64,000 nucleotides of DNA. Source: JBMNGW01 sp050950025 (GTDB taxonomy: Bacteria; Spirochaetota; Spirochaetia; Sphaerochaetales; Sphaerochaetaceae). Of this stretch, positions 9,254 through 18,319 are shown one piece after another. The position numbers and the translations under genes were made by a program. The notes under the pieces are model-generated. The model had not been told where the DNA came from, did no database searches, and saw nothing but the letters and a program-made list of their open reading frames with translations. The stretch's first letter is position 1, and each line of letters starts with the position of its first letter. The stretch covers positions 62,001 through 126,000 of the forward strand of contig JBMNGW010000004.1 of NCBI GenBank assembly GCA_050950025.1. Reading direction: 5' to 3'.

Positions 9254-10246
9254 TTAAAAGGCATAACCGGCTCCCAAGCGCACCATCGTTGAAAGCTCGT
9301 AGGGGACAAAAGCATCAGAAAAGAGCACCTGCATCTCAGCAGCAGCTTCAATTGACCATACTAAGGTGATGTTGTACCGAAAGCCTAAACGTAGCATCGG
9401 TCCAAAGAATATTCCTAGACTATCGATACTGCTGTCTTTGTGAATATGTGGCGGAGCAAGCATAAAAGAGACACCTGCTCCTGCTTCTAAAGCACTTCGC
9501 TCTCCAATGAGAAAAGAACCCAAAGCTAAAGCTCGTGCCTCGGTTCCCCACAAAAAATTTGAGCTGCTCGCCCCTTGATACAGGTGAGCTCCCACTCCCA
9601 TAACATACCCTAAACTCAAAGAGTTCTTTAGCGTTAACACATTGCTATTGATGTATTCAACTGTGATCGAGGGGAGAATGCGAGTCCGTAACCGTATATA
9701 AGTATCTTCAGGGTTAAACAAAGAAGTACCCACTTTGTTATCAAGTTTTACTCCTGCCCCAGCCATAAGCACAATCCGTTTAACAAAAGGGGCAACCTCA
9801 TTTTCAATGGAACCCAACTGCTGTTCTTCAGACTCTTGAGTTTCACTATGTGTATCAGGTTCTACAAATGCAGCATCACCCAAAAATTGTTCATCATCGA
9901 AAAACGAGAAAGAAATATCCTCATCGTCATATGGCTCTTCTTCCCATGTTTCTGCATCCACTGAAGAAAGAAAGGCACTTTCTCCCCAGTTCTCTTTATC
10001 ATACGATTGCTGGACATACAGGATGTGCTGCTCGTTTTCATCCACCGGACCGTAGGTAAAATATCGCTCAGACCAATCAACGACTGTCCAGTTTTCATCG
10101 CTTTGATCGTCCAGCTGATAACGGAAAAACATCACATCATCATCGGTAGTATCCCACTCCCAAATGATGAACACATCAGCTGCCACTAAAGGGGTCATCA
10201 GCAAGAGTAAAAGTGCAGCAAGTACAACGAAGACAATTTTCTTCAT
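9254..10246 (-). CDS. Exported outer-membrane-type protein, unknown function
   Basis: The start is ATG 10246 with GGAGG just upstream. The protein opens MKKIVFVVLAALLLLLMTPLVAADV, a clear signal peptide with an AxA-like cleavage site. After it comes an acidic Trp/Tyr-rich region (residues 25-130, with WEWDTTDDDVMF and many D/E). The C-terminal about 170 residues have alternating hydrophobic strands, many glycines and a final aromatic residue (LGAGYAF), as in small beta-barrel outer-membrane proteins. I do not recognise a named family. The N-terminal part resembles a fibronectin-like or sugar-binding fold only loosely. Confidence 0.7.
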   Translation of the reverse strand: MKKIVFVVLAALLLLLMTPLVAADVFIIWEWDTTDDDVMFFRYQLDDQSDENWTVVDWSERYFTYGPVDENEQHILYVQQSYDKENWGESAFLSSVDAETWEEEPYDDEDISFSFFDDEQFLGDAAFVEPDTHSETQESEEQQLGSIENEVAPFVKRIVLMAGAGVKLDNKVGTSLFNPEDTYIRLRTRILPSITVEYINSNVLTLKNSLSLGYVMGVGAHLYQGASSSNFLWGTEARALALGSFLIGERSALEAGAGVSFMLAPPHIHKDSSIDSLGIFFGPMLRLGFRYNITLVWSIEAAAEMQVLFSDAFVPYELSTMVRLGAGYAF

Positions 10247-10357
10247 CCTTTTGGCCCTCCTCCTCCTGTGCGAATCGATTATAGCGTAGTCATGGAAGTG
10301 GCTGAAGGTCAAGTCAAAAGGCTTTACCAACCTCCCTGTGCTCGGTATGCTCCTTTT

Positions 10358-10951
10358 ATGAATGAACGCATCATAAAAAGCTTGTGTGTTTTTTGCGGCT
10401 CCTCGGATGGCGAAAAAAAGATCTACCGTAGGGCAGCTAATGATCTTGGCACGTTTATGGGAAACAATGCCATTGACTTAGTATATGGCGGTGGGGGCCG
10501 GGGAATCATGGGAGAATTGGCAGCCAGTGCCAAACAGGCAGGAAGCAACGTTATTGGCGTCATTCCCACTCACATTTATGAGATGGTCAAGCACATTGCT
10601 CACCAAGAAGATGAGCTGATCATAGTTGAAGGAATGCACCAAAGAAAGGCCACCATGTACGAAAAAGCAGATGCTTTTGTCGCCCTACCCGGTGGGATAG
10701 GGACTTTGGAAGAAGTGCTGGAAATCTTTACGTGGCTGCAGTTGGGGTATCACCAAAAGCCGGTGGGACTTTTGAATGTTGACAACTATTTCTCGCTTTT
10801 GTTGCAATTTTTACACTATATGGCAGACCAAGGGTTCATCCGAGCTCAAATGGTTAACACTTTGGTTGTTGAATCCGATCCTCAACAGTTGCTCAGGGGC
10901 CTAAATACGGTCTCCTTAGCCATTCCGCGTAAGATTGATTCTCGCAGTTAA
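10358..10951 (+). CDS. LOG-family nucleotide 5'-monophosphate phosphoribohydrolase
   Basis: A 197-residue protein with the LOG fold: SLCVFCGSSDG at the N-terminus, VYGGGGRGIMGELA, and the family signature PGGIGTLEEVLEIFTWLQLG. Family members cleave cytokinin riboside monophosphate or AMP/other NMPs to the base and ribose 5-phosphate. ATG 10358 was chosen because the family starts close to the KSLCVFCGSS strand; an earlier in-frame start would add about 30 non-conserved residues that overlap the divergent gene's promoter region. The in vivo substrate in bacteria is often unclear. Confidence 0.85.
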   Translation: MNERIIKSLCVFCGSSDGEKKIYRRAANDLGTFMGNNAIDLVYGGGGRGIMGELAASAKQAGSNVIGVIPTHIYEMVKHIAHQEDELIIVEGMHQRKATMYEKADAFVALPGGIGTLEEVLEIFTWLQLGYHQKPVGLLNVDNYFSLLLQFLHYMADQGFIRAQMVNTLVVESDPQQLLRGLNTVSLAIPRKIDSRS

Positions 10952-11025
10952 GCTGTTCATTTTTTCTAATACCCGTATACTTAAAGGATAAGGGGCCAAA
11001 AGGTTCCGTTATAATTGGAGTTGAT

Positions 11026-12009
11026 GTGCGTAAAACTCGAAGAATTGTGAAAGAGGCTCTTCTGATTATCATAGGATCGGCAGTTGCTGCCTTTGGCATT
11101 GCCGCTTTTAACATGCCGGCGAAAATTGCCAGCGGCGGAGTTAATGGTATTGCCACCATCTTGTATCACTCTTTTGGCTTTGAGCCAGGCATTGCTATGC
11201 TTTGTATGAACGTACCGCTCTTTGTCATCGGTGTCAAAACTTTTGGACGCACATATGGCATCAAATCATTGGCCGGCATTATTCTTCTCTCTTTTTTTGT
11301 CTCAACTATTGGTAAAATTATTGGTTATGAAGGAATTATTGCCAGTGACGATTCGATGGGAGTGCTGCTAAGCGGACTATTTGGGGGATTTTTTCTTGGT
11401 GCAGGTATTGGGTTGGTGATGAAAAGTGGCGCCAACACAGGAGGCACCGATATTATCGGTCAAATCATTAGCAAAAAGACCCCCTTAGCTTTGGGTACCA
11501 GCCTGTTACTAGTCGATGCTATGATTATACTCACCAGCGCTTTTGTTTTTGGCATTGAACGGGCTATGTTTGCTATCATTACGGTGTATGTCTCGACTCA
11601 GATGATTAACTACGTGATTATGGTAATGGGAACTAAGTACGCTAAAACAGTCTTTATTTTCAGCGACCGCTTGGATGAAATTAAAAAACTGGTCATTTAT
11701 GATATCGGTCATGGGGGCACCATTTTTAACGGAGAGGGCATTTATACGGGAAACAAGCGGCAAATGTTGATGGCAGTGGTTCCCAATCAGCTCATTTCAC
11801 GACTGACTGTGTTGGTTCATGAAACTGATCCCAAAGCTTTCATGGTCGTTGAAGAGGCCTACAAAGTTCTTGGCGAGGGCTTTACTCCCATAGCAGATGA
11901 AGCAGTAGATCACCTTGGCTCACCCAAAAAGAGCCCATCACAGGCGGCCTTATCGGCTCCATCAGCGCTGAAAGGGAAAGCTTCACGCCAAAAACGACGG
12001 ACGGTGTAA
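11026..12009 (+). CDS. YitT-family membrane protein
   Basis: A 327-residue protein starting at GTG 11026, preceded by TTGGAG. The N-terminal five to six membrane helices (about residues 10-190) carry the YitT signature: AFNMPAKIASGGVNGIATIL, and GANTGGTDIIGQIISKKT. The C-terminal cytoplasmic DUF2179 domain (about 215-290) contains GHGGTIFNGEGIYTG. The last 40 residues are low-complexity, Ser/Ala/Lys rich. Family function is poorly known; a transporter or flavin-related role has been suggested for some. It converges with the nucleotidyltransferase, 1 base apart. Confidence 0.9.
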   Translation: MRKTRRIVKEALLIIIGSAVAAFGIAAFNMPAKIASGGVNGIATILYHSFGFEPGIAMLCMNVPLFVIGVKTFGRTYGIKSLAGIILLSFFVSTIGKIIGYEGIIASDDSMGVLLSGLFGGFFLGAGIGLVMKSGANTGGTDIIGQIISKKTPLALGTSLLLVDAMIILTSAFVFGIERAMFAIITVYVSTQMINYVIMVMGTKYAKTVFIFSDRLDEIKKLVIYDIGHGGTIFNGEGIYTGNKRQMLMAVVPNQLISRLTVLVHETDPKAFMVVEEAYKVLGEGFTPIADEAVDHLGSPKKSPSQAALSAPSALKGKASRQKRRTV

Positions 12010-12010
12010 T

Positions 12011-12919
12011 CTACTCTTTCCACAGCTTGTGCGGATACTCTCTTTGAGCAATCTTTTGCGCAAGCTCATCTTTGACAATTTGCCGATCCTCTTGATACGT
12101 CATACCAAACCATCTAGCAGTAGTAGTATAAAAGCGCATGGTGCCAGCTTGTTTATTGACTAGTAAACTGGCTCCTTCGGGCAAGTAGCACTCCTCTTTT
12201 TCAGTCGTAACAGCACGATCTAAAAAATCGGCAAAGTACTGTTGAAAGAAAGGAAGAGCGGCTAAAGAGAACCCAAAATAGTTCATAGAAACCCACTCTT
12301 CTCCGCTAAGAAGGACCTTCTTTCCCTCAACTTCGCTGATAATTTTTTCCCCTTCGTGGTAAATCTTTTTGTTCTCTTTCATCGAGATTAAATGGCCCTC
12401 TTCGACAGTGCAAAGAGCACGTGAAACAGAACCGCTTTGGCTGGTAGTATTTTTCAAAATATAGCCGACCATAGCGTGTTGAGTTGAATCAGGAGCAATT
12501 GAGCTTAGATGCTCTGCCATAATCGTATACGCTTCTTTACCATAGTAATCATCGGCATTGATGACACAAAAGGGGGCATTGAGCTCTTTTTCGGCACTCA
12601 ATACAGCCTGGATGGTCCCCCAGGGCTTAGTACGTCCTTTGGAAGCTTCTATTTGGGAGGGTGATAACAAGGTGGTCAATTCTTGAAAAACATACGTGGC
12701 ATCACAGTTGCGGGCGATGCGGTCAAAGACTCTTTCTCTGAAGTCAGTTTCAATCTCTTTGCGAATAATAAAAACGATTTTCCCAAAACCACTTTGCAAA
12801 GCATCATAGGTCGAATAATCAAGAAGCGTTTCATTATCCAACCCCACAGCATCCAGTTGCTTAATTCCCCCATACCGGCTTCCCAACCCGGCAGCCATCA
12901 CCAAAAGATTCGGTTTCAT
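12011..12919 (-). CDS. NDP-sugar pyrophosphorylase-like nucleotidyltransferase
   Basis: A 302-residue GT-A-fold nucleotidyltransferase. The N-terminus NLLVMAAGLGSRYGGIKQLD is the NTP-binding loop (usual form LAAGxGTR...K), and CVINADDYYGKEAY is the metal-binding Asp region. The start is ATG 12919 with GGAGGG 4 bases upstream. It resembles the uncharacterised single-domain branch next to UTP-glucose-1-phosphate uridylyltransferases. The sugar phosphate is unknown. An inverted repeat and a TATACT element lie directly upstream. Confidence 0.8.
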   Translation of the reverse strand: MKPNLLVMAAGLGSRYGGIKQLDAVGLDNETLLDYSTYDALQSGFGKIVFIIRKEIETDFRERVFDRIARNCDATYVFQELTTLLSPSQIEASKGRTKPWGTIQAVLSAEKELNAPFCVINADDYYGKEAYTIMAEHLSSIAPDSTQHAMVGYILKNTTSQSGSVSRALCTVEEGHLISMKENKKIYHEGEKIISEVEGKKVLLSGEEWVSMNYFGFSLAALPFFQQYFADFLDRAVTTEKEECYLPEGASLLVNKQAGTMRFYTTTARWFGMTYQEDRQIVKDELAQKIAQREYPHKLWKE

Positions 12920-12930
12920 TGAGCCCTCCA

Positions 12931-12952
12931 CATTACTAGTGTAATGAGTATA
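12931..12952 (-). promoter_or_regulatory. -10 element and overlapping inverted repeat
   Basis: On the minus strand TATACT (12947-12952) is followed by CATTAC-4-GTAATG (12931-12946), a perfect 6-base inverted repeat just before the SD of the nucleotidyltransferase. No good -35 box is seen. The position would suit an operator at the transcription start, but the repeat is short, so this is tentative. Confidence 0.3.
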
Positions 12953-12985
12953 CCATGAGCAAAAGAAAACAACTATGAATGTGTT

Positions 12986-13528
12986 TTAATCAGCGGAGAC
13001 TTCCACTGCGATTAAGGCTTCATACGCACCATAGCTGAAGGTTTGTAGATTAAACCCTTCACTGACAGTGGGGAATGTAATAAAAATCGCCCCTTGTTCA
13101 GCAGCTCGCGAGCCTTCTCGCAGTCCAATGGTTTTCCTGATTGCTTTAAACATTTCGTTGGTTATCAGCAAATCATTGGTTCTCACTGCTACTTTAAAAG
13201 GAACTGAAGAAGTTTGGCCCCGCTCTACAAGCGGAGCGATATTACGGAAGGAAAACTCTTCAGCACTTCCTCCGGGTGCCAGTTTCAGCTGGTACATTAC
13301 TTCGGGACTATTTGAGAAAAAATCATATGTAGCAACTTGGTAGGTATTGCCGGCCATATCTTGGGTGATGTTAAACGATAAATTCTTTTCAACATCCAGA
13401 GTAAATTTCTCTTGTAAATTGATATGGCCTTGTAAGGGAATTGTTTCTGAGAACAGAATTCTTTGGGCATACAACGAGAAAAGAAGCAGCGTTCCTACCA
13501 CTAGTATCGACAACACTCTTTTTCTCAA
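12986..13528 (-). CDS. Small exported protein, unknown function
   Basis: TTG 13528 is the preferred start: AGGAGG lies 8 bases upstream and the product then begins with a basic end and a hydrophobic stretch (RKRVLSILVVGTLLLFSLYAQ), a typical signal peptide. An in-frame ATG at 13555 would add nine residues in front, has no SD and would bury this signal. The mature part, about 155 residues, has alternating polar/hydrophobic strands (FSFRNIAPLV, SVPFKVAVRTND, GAIFITFPT), suggesting a beta-rich periplasmic or surface protein. I do not recognise a family. A strong promoter lies upstream, and it is a single-gene unit. Confidence 0.65.
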   Translation of the reverse strand: MRKRVLSILVVGTLLLFSLYAQRILFSETIPLQGHINLQEKFTLDVEKNLSFNITQDMAGNTYQVATYDFFSNSPEVMYQLKLAPGGSAEEFSFRNIAPLVERGQTSSVPFKVAVRTNDLLITNEMFKAIRKTIGLREGSRAAEQGAIFITFPTVSEGFNLQTFSYGAYEALIAVEVSAD

Positions 13529-13566
13529 GCCAAAATCCTCCTGCGAATGATGCAATCCCTAGTGAA

Positions 13567-13595
13567 ATAGTAAGGAAATTTCAAAGTGATGTCAA
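13567..13595 (-). promoter_or_regulatory. Strong sigma70-type promoter
   Basis: Minus-strand TTGACA (13590-13595), a 17-base spacer and TACTAT (13567-13572). This is near-consensus and ends 38 bases before the TTG start at 13528, so it should drive the small exported protein. Confidence 0.7.
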
Positions 13596-13754
13596 GAGAT
13601 GTTGATAAAAAAACATCGCATTTACACCAAAATTAACTAATTACTTTCTAAGCAAGCTATTACTTAATTTTTACCGTTATTAACTTATGTCATATTTCTA
13701 GTAATTGTTGCTACTCTAAGTGATTACAAAAACCCACCACAGAGCCGTGCTCTC

Positions 13755-13783
13755 TTGACAAGACTCCTCTCTCTTTTTAGCAT
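13755..13783 (+). promoter_or_regulatory. Promoter of tRNA-Arg
   Basis: TTGACA at 13755-13760, 17-base spacer and TAGCAT at 13778-13783. Transcription would start near 13790, a few bases before the mature tRNA 5' end at 13794. Confidence 0.7.
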
Positions 13784-13793
13784 ACAACAGCTT

Positions 13794-13867
13794 GGATGCG
13801 TAGCTCAGCTGGATAGAGCGTTGCCCTCCGGAGGCAAAGGTCGTGGGTTCGAATCCCGCCGCATTCA
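13794..13867 (+). tRNA. tRNA-Arg (anticodon CCG)
   Basis: A full cloverleaf can be drawn: acceptor GGATGCG pairs with CGCATTC (one G-U), D arm GCTC/GAGC, anticodon stem TTGCC/GGCAA with loop CTCCGGA giving anticodon CCG, T arm GTGGG-TTCGAAT-CCCGC (one T-G pair), discriminator A. CCA is not encoded. It reads CGG arginine codons. Its last three bases overlap the stop codon of the convergent larA-like gene. The consensus promoter is just upstream. Confidence 0.95.
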
Positions 13868-15235
13868 TTGGTTCTTATCTTCTACTGCATACGGAATCAC
13901 ATACGGTCCATCTTCAATCCAAACGATGCTTAACTCATCCAATGCTTTACCCTCTTGTTGGGCTATAGCTGCTAAAGCCTTAGTGACAACTGTAGCATAA
14001 CACGTCGGTCCTGCAGTTGCCAAAGGGCGCCCATCTAAGCCCGGAAGAAGCGGCCACAGGTACTCTTCCATATTGGGACAATAGAAGACCATGTTATCCT
14101 GATCTATGCGCTCAAAGACTTTGGCCCACATCTGCACTTGCCACTGGTCGGGAATAAACGTCCAATCTTTACTTTTAATCAATTGCATAAAAGCATCTTT
14201 GCCAATGAGTTTTAGCAAAGAGAGCACTGTCCGATAATTCAACGACCCTACTTTATTGTCGCTGTCGCTGGTATGTGCCAACAAAATAAGGTGCCCACCC
14301 TCTTTGAGAATCCCCAAGCTTCCCACTGCCGCTTTAGCACACTGGTAGTGGTTGATACCAACAAACCCGGCATGAGTAATAACAATATCAGCTTGCTCAG
14401 ATGGCACATGCACACTCTTTTTCACATGTGCTACGGCTGCTTCGTGGGCTTTTATCAAATCCCCAGCAAAGACACCCGTTACGCGAAATTGATGATCCAG
14501 CGTAACGTTTAAAAGAAAATCAACTCCCGCTTTTAAAGCCACTTCCAACGACTCTTCATGCACCGGGTTATTTTCCAAATGCAAATCACGTGAATTGGGA
14601 TCTGCCATGAGCGGAACACTGTGAAAGACATATGTCCCCATCTCACCGATAATGCCGGGGCAAATAGCTTTGCGCCCCCCTGAGACTCCTGCCATAAAGT
14701 GTGTTTCCACTAGCCCTGTGGCTATTTTCAAATCAGCTTCAACATACATCTTATTTAGTAAGATTTCAGTACCGCGTTTAGTTGTGCCAAGTCGTACTAA
14801 CACCTCTAGATCCCGACAATCGTGATTCACTATCTTGACCCCCGAGGCAAGAACTAGTGGATCAAGCATCTGGGCAATCTCCTGTTGGGTTACTGCTCTG
14901 TGGGTTCCTGTGCCGATTAGCACGGTAATATTGGCAGCTTGGTACCCCAGAGCCAATAACACTTCAATCAAAGGCCATAAAATACCCTGCTCTCCTGTAT
15001 AAGGGACAGGGCGGGTGTTATCAGAAATAACAATGGTGGCTGTCGAATCAGGCCCTTTATAATGCTTTTGAGCAATAGCTTTGAATGCATCGCTGGCAAT
15101 CGGATGTTCCAAAGCCTCTCTAATTGCCGCCTTTGGATTGGATAGGGCCTCTGTGGATCCCATAGAAACAATGTGGGTATGCTCAGGCAAAGTTAAATCT
15201 GCATAGAGAGAACCAAAAGGGTTTTTTATGATCAT
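13865..15235 (-). CDS. LarA-family (nickel-pincer) racemase/epimerase
   Basis: A 456-residue LarA (DUF2088) homologue. It has the GTGTHRAVTQQEI motif with the family catalytic His, then ATGLVETHFMAGVSGGRKAICPGI holding the second His and the Lys that binds the nickel-pincer nucleotide, and later VFHSVPLMAD and NPVHEESLEVA. LarA needs a nickel-pincer cofactor made by LarB, LarC and LarE, which are not in this window. Lactate racemase is the founding activity, but many homologues act on other 2-hydroxyacids, so the substrate is open. It appears to be a single-gene unit with TATACT at 15273-15278 on the minus strand. Confidence 0.85.
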   Translation of the reverse strand: MIIKNPFGSLYADLTLPEHTHIVSMGSTEALSNPKAAIREALEHPIASDAFKAIAQKHYKGPDSTATIVISDNTRPVPYTGEQGILWPLIEVLLALGYQAANITVLIGTGTHRAVTQQEIAQMLDPLVLASGVKIVNHDCRDLEVLVRLGTTKRGTEILLNKMYVEADLKIATGLVETHFMAGVSGGRKAICPGIIGEMGTYVFHSVPLMADPNSRDLHLENNPVHEESLEVALKAGVDFLLNVTLDHQFRVTGVFAGDLIKAHEAAVAHVKKSVHVPSEQADIVITHAGFVGINHYQCAKAAVGSLGILKEGGHLILLAHTSDSDNKVGSLNYRTVLSLLKLIGKDAFMQLIKSKDWTFIPDQWQVQMWAKVFERIDQDNMVFYCPNMEEYLWPLLPGLDGRPLATAGPTCYATVVTKALAAIAQQEGKALDELSIVWIEDGPYVIPYAVEDKNQ

Positions 15236-15506
15236 CCTCTTTATCTCCTTAATCGACTATTATCTACTGCCTAGTATACCCCTATTTTTCTTATTTATCG
15301 TATGACAATCACCACACCAATAGAATCGAAGTAAAACAGATGAATCACATGCCCTTCTCAAAAATGAGTCCATAAGCTTCAAAACGGTTAAGAAAACATC
15401 CTCTATTGGCAACTACACCTTCAATGCCTCTTGTACAGCCTCTTAAAACAAGGCACAATTCAGCTGATCGCTTGTATTGCTTGTTCTTAACAGAAGGAAT
15501 TCCCCA

Positions 15507-16868
15507 TTGGCCCGTTTATCTAAGTCCGATTTGCAACCTCGGCTCTTTTCCAACAAACGCTTGGCTGCTCTTCTTATCCCTCTTATCATCGAAAGAATTT
15601 TAGATGCATCTTTAGGCCTTGCCGATACCATCATGGTCGCATCTGTGGGAGAAAGTGCTGTAGCCAGCGTCTCATTAGTCGACTCAATTAACTTTTTGTT
15701 TCTTTTTCTTTTCTCCGCTTTGGCTGCAGGAGGAGCTGTTGTTGTGGCCCAATACATTGGCCAACAAAATAAAGAGAAAGCCTCTTTAGCTGCCAAGCAG
15801 TTAATCTACTCTTCCACGTTCGTTGCCTTAGTTTTTGCAATAACTTTCTTTGTTTTGAATAAACAAATTCTCCATCTGTTGTACGGCAAACTGGAATACC
15901 AGATTATGCGTCAAGCAGAAATATACTTTGCCATTACCGCTCTTTCTTACCCCTTCTTAGGTGTTTTTAACTCAGGAGCATCTTTATTCAGAGCTATGGG
16001 AGACAGCCGCACTTCCATGCGTGTCTCCTTAGTTATGACCATCACAAATATTGGTGGCAACGCCTTGTTGATTTACGGCTTTAACTTGGGAGTTTTTGGT
16101 GCTGCGGCATCAACGCTGTTTTCCCGTATTTTAGGAGCCAGTATTATGCTGGTGTTGTTGCATCGGAAAAAAGAGATTCTTATTATCGATAAGCTGTTGA
16201 AAATTCGCCTTGATTTTCCCATGATTCGCCGTATCTTGCGTATCGGCATTCCCAATGGAATTGAAAGCGGCATTTTTCATATTGGAAAAATAAGTGTGCA
16301 AACGTTTATTGCCACCTTGGGAACGACAGCTTTAGCAGCCAACGCCATTGCCAATACCTTGGCTTCCATTCTTAATATACCTGGTGGAGCTATCGGCTTG
16401 GCAACCTTAACGGTAGTGGGTCAATGCATGGGGGCTCAAGAAAAAGAACAGGCAGTCTACTATGCGCGCAAGTTGATGAAAATTACCTACATCACAGTTA
16501 TTCTGTTGGCAATTCCGTTATTGCTGACGACCGATTTATTGGTTAGCATGTTCAACCTCAGTACTGCTGCAGCTACATTGGCCAACGAAGTGTTGCAAAT
16601 CCTCCTTATCGTCAATGCCCTGTTATGGCCGCTTGGCTTTACATTGCCACAGGTCCTCAGAGCAGCTGGTGATGTTGCTTACACCATGGGAGTCTCAATT
16701 GCCAGTATGTGGGTGTTTCGTGTCGGTCTATCCTATATTTTGGCCTTCACTTTGAACTTGGGATTACATGGTATTTGGTTTGCCATGTATGTTGATTGGC
16801 TCTTTCGCAGCATATTGTTTGGCACCCGCTTCTTTCGGGGGAAGTGGACCGAAAAGCATGTCATTTGA
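15507..16868 (+). CDS. MATE-family multidrug/metabolite exporter
   Basis: A protein of about 453 residues with 12 predicted membrane helices in two repeated halves. MATE hallmarks are GLADTIMVASVGESAVASVSLV in helices 1-2 and the matching second-half segment ALAANAIANTLASI. TTG 15507 is taken as start because AGAAGGA lies 8 bases upstream; an earlier TTG at 15477 has no SD. Family members export cationic compounds in exchange for Na+ or H+. Its end overlaps the convergent GNAT gene of the lysine-aminomutase operon by 8 bases, so export of that operon's product is possible but unproven. Confidence 0.88.
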   Translation: MARLSKSDLQPRLFSNKRLAALLIPLIIERILDASLGLADTIMVASVGESAVASVSLVDSINFLFLFLFSALAAGGAVVVAQYIGQQNKEKASLAAKQLIYSSTFVALVFAITFFVLNKQILHLLYGKLEYQIMRQAEIYFAITALSYPFLGVFNSGASLFRAMGDSRTSMRVSLVMTITNIGGNALLIYGFNLGVFGAAASTLFSRILGASIMLVLLHRKKEILIIDKLLKIRLDFPMIRRILRIGIPNGIESGIFHIGKISVQTFIATLGTTALAANAIANTLASILNIPGGAIGLATLTVVGQCMGAQEKEQAVYYARKLMKITYITVILLAIPLLLTTDLLVSMFNLSTAAATLANEVLQILLIVNALLWPLGFTLPQVLRAAGDVAYTMGVSIASMWVFRVGLSYILAFTLNLGLHGIWFAMYVDWLFRSILFGTRFFRGKWTEKHVI

Positions 16869-17349
16869 CCACCTTTTTCACATACAACAAGCGGTCGTCT
16901 TGCGGAGCATAATAATCGCTTTGACGGGCCTCTAGTTCAAAGCCGCACTGTTCATAAAATCGCCTGGTAGGTTGATAGAGTTGTTTACCGCTCGTTTCTG
17001 CATAAAGGCGTTCTTTGCCCAATTGCAGACATATTTGCTCTGTACGGCTAATTAATTGGCCCCCTACCCCCTCTTTTTGGTAGGCGGGATCAACTGCAAT
17101 CCAGTACAAATCACAGCCGCTTTGGGTCATGGGAATCGGGCCAAAACAGCTGTAGCCAACAACTATTTTTCCTACAAGTCCAAACAAAAAATGATAACCG
17201 CAGCTTATCCCTTCTAAAAGGCGCTGTTCTAACAAAGAGGCCCCTATTTCTTGTTCTTCCTTTGTAAAGAAACCGGTACGTTTTAAAATAGAACGAACTG
17301 CAACTAAGTCGCTATTTAGTGGCTTTTGGCGAAAGGTTATGTCAAGCAT
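16861..17349 (-). CDS. GNAT acetyltransferase of the kamA operon
   Basis: A 162-residue single-domain GNAT. Motif A is LYWIAVDPAYQKEGVGGQLISRTEQ (Q-x-x-G-x-G acetyl-CoA loop), and motif B is FYEQCGFELEAR. It is the last gene of four overlapping genes (8-base overlap with the ATP-grasp gene upstream). In archaea and some bacteria lysine 2,3-aminomutase is paired with the acetyltransferase AblB to make the osmolyte N-epsilon-acetyl-beta-lysine. This protein is much shorter than AblB (about 270 residues), so it is not a plain AblB, but it may acetylate a beta-lysine-containing product. Substrate inferred only from context. Confidence 0.85.
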   Translation of the reverse strand: MLDITFRQKPLNSDLVAVRSILKRTGFFTKEEQEIGASLLEQRLLEGISCGYHFLFGLVGKIVVGYSCFGPIPMTQSGCDLYWIAVDPAYQKEGVGGQLISRTEQICLQLGKERLYAETSGKQLYQPTRRFYEQCGFELEARQSDYYAPQDDRLLYVKKVVK

Positions 17350-18319
17350 CCAAGGCCTCCTGGACTAGTAGCTCAATAACTTCATCATAAGAAAATCCAC
17401 CTTTTTGACAGGCAGCTATAAATCCGCTATCAGGTGCAATAGAAGGATTAATGTTTATCTCAAGCACCCAGATAGTACCCTCTCGATCGACTCTCATATC
17501 GACTCTGGCATACGAGCACTTACCAAAAACATCCCAGCAAGACTGTGCATATGTTTGTAAAGAGGTGATGAGGGCCAGATTATGAGCACTTAGATCAAAG
17601 CTACGGTTGGTATTTTTATATTCAAATGAATCTTCTTCCCATTTTGCTTTATAGTTAACTATCTGGGGCTTGCCTTTGGGGTAATCAGTAAAGATAATCT
17701 GGGCTATGGGGAGCACCAAGACATTACCGTGAACACTCATAAGTGAAATATTAAATTCATCTCCTTCAATGTACTGTTCAATCATCAAGTGCTCTTTTTG
17801 AGCTTTTGCAAAGAGTTGTTCTATCTGTTGAATACTTGAGCAAGCAAATACCGATTCGTCGGAAATACCAACAGAACCCTCTTGATCGTAAGGCTTCATG
17901 ATGACATTCTTACCAACAAATTCTTCAAGAGGTACCCCTTTAACTCCCACTACTGGTGGTGTAGCAATACCGCTACTAAGCAAGCGCTGTTTTGCCAATA
18001 CTTTATCACCGGAAAAAAACAAGGAGGCAGCATCTCCTCCTGTACACTGAATATGACAATGGCGGGTAATAAGTGGCACTACATGTAAAAAAGGGGCCCC
18101 AATATAATTTTCCACTAAGTTGAACACAAGTGTGTGCGCATCCCAACGTTGGCAGTCAAGAAGTAACTGTTGCGGGTTTGTGAAAGGATGTATTGCTGCT
18201 TCATAGCCCAGCCGCTGCAGTGCAGCAAGCACGTTTGTAGCTTGCTTGTATGTATCAAGTTCATCTTCGGTCGAACTAGCAAGCCCTCCGTCACAAAGAA
18301 TAATGATGTTAGGTTTCAT
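17342..18319 (-). CDS. ATP-grasp ligase 2 (D-Ala-D-Ala ligase-like)
   Basis: A 325-residue ATP-grasp protein. Seen are the N-terminal PNIIILCDGG strand, the lid region NVIMKPYDQEGSVGISDES (lysine and glycine-rich loop), EQYIEGDEFNISLM, and the metal-binding C-terminal VLEININPSIAPDSGF. It is related to D-Ala-D-Ala ligase but lacks the family start pattern (GGxSxEhevS), so a standard peptidoglycan role is unlikely. It overlaps both neighbours by 8-11 bases. Two different ATP-grasp ligases in a row beside a lysine 2,3-aminomutase suggest stepwise amide-bond formation on beta-lysine or a related amino acid (inference). Confidence 0.85.
   Translation of the reverse strand: MKPNIIILCDGGLASSTEDELDTYKQATNVLAALQRLGYEAAIHPFTNPQQLLLDCQRWDAHTLVFNLVENYIGAPFLHVVPLITRHCHIQCTGGDAASLFFSGDKVLAKQRLLSSGIATPPVVGVKGVPLEEFVGKNVIMKPYDQEGSVGISDESVFACSSIQQIEQLFAKAQKEHLMIEQYIEGDEFNISLMSVHGNVLVLPIAQIIFTDYPKGKPQIVNYKAKWEEDSFEYKNTNRSFDLSAHNLALITSLQTYAQSCWDVFGKCSYARVDMRVDREGTIWVLEININPSIAPDSGFIAACQKGGFSYDEVIELLVQEALDA

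Noticed and set aside
15236..15506. Promoter of the MATE gene (TTGTAC ... CACAAT)
   Set aside because: The -10 match is poor and several equally weak alternatives exist in this AT-rich gap, so none was called.
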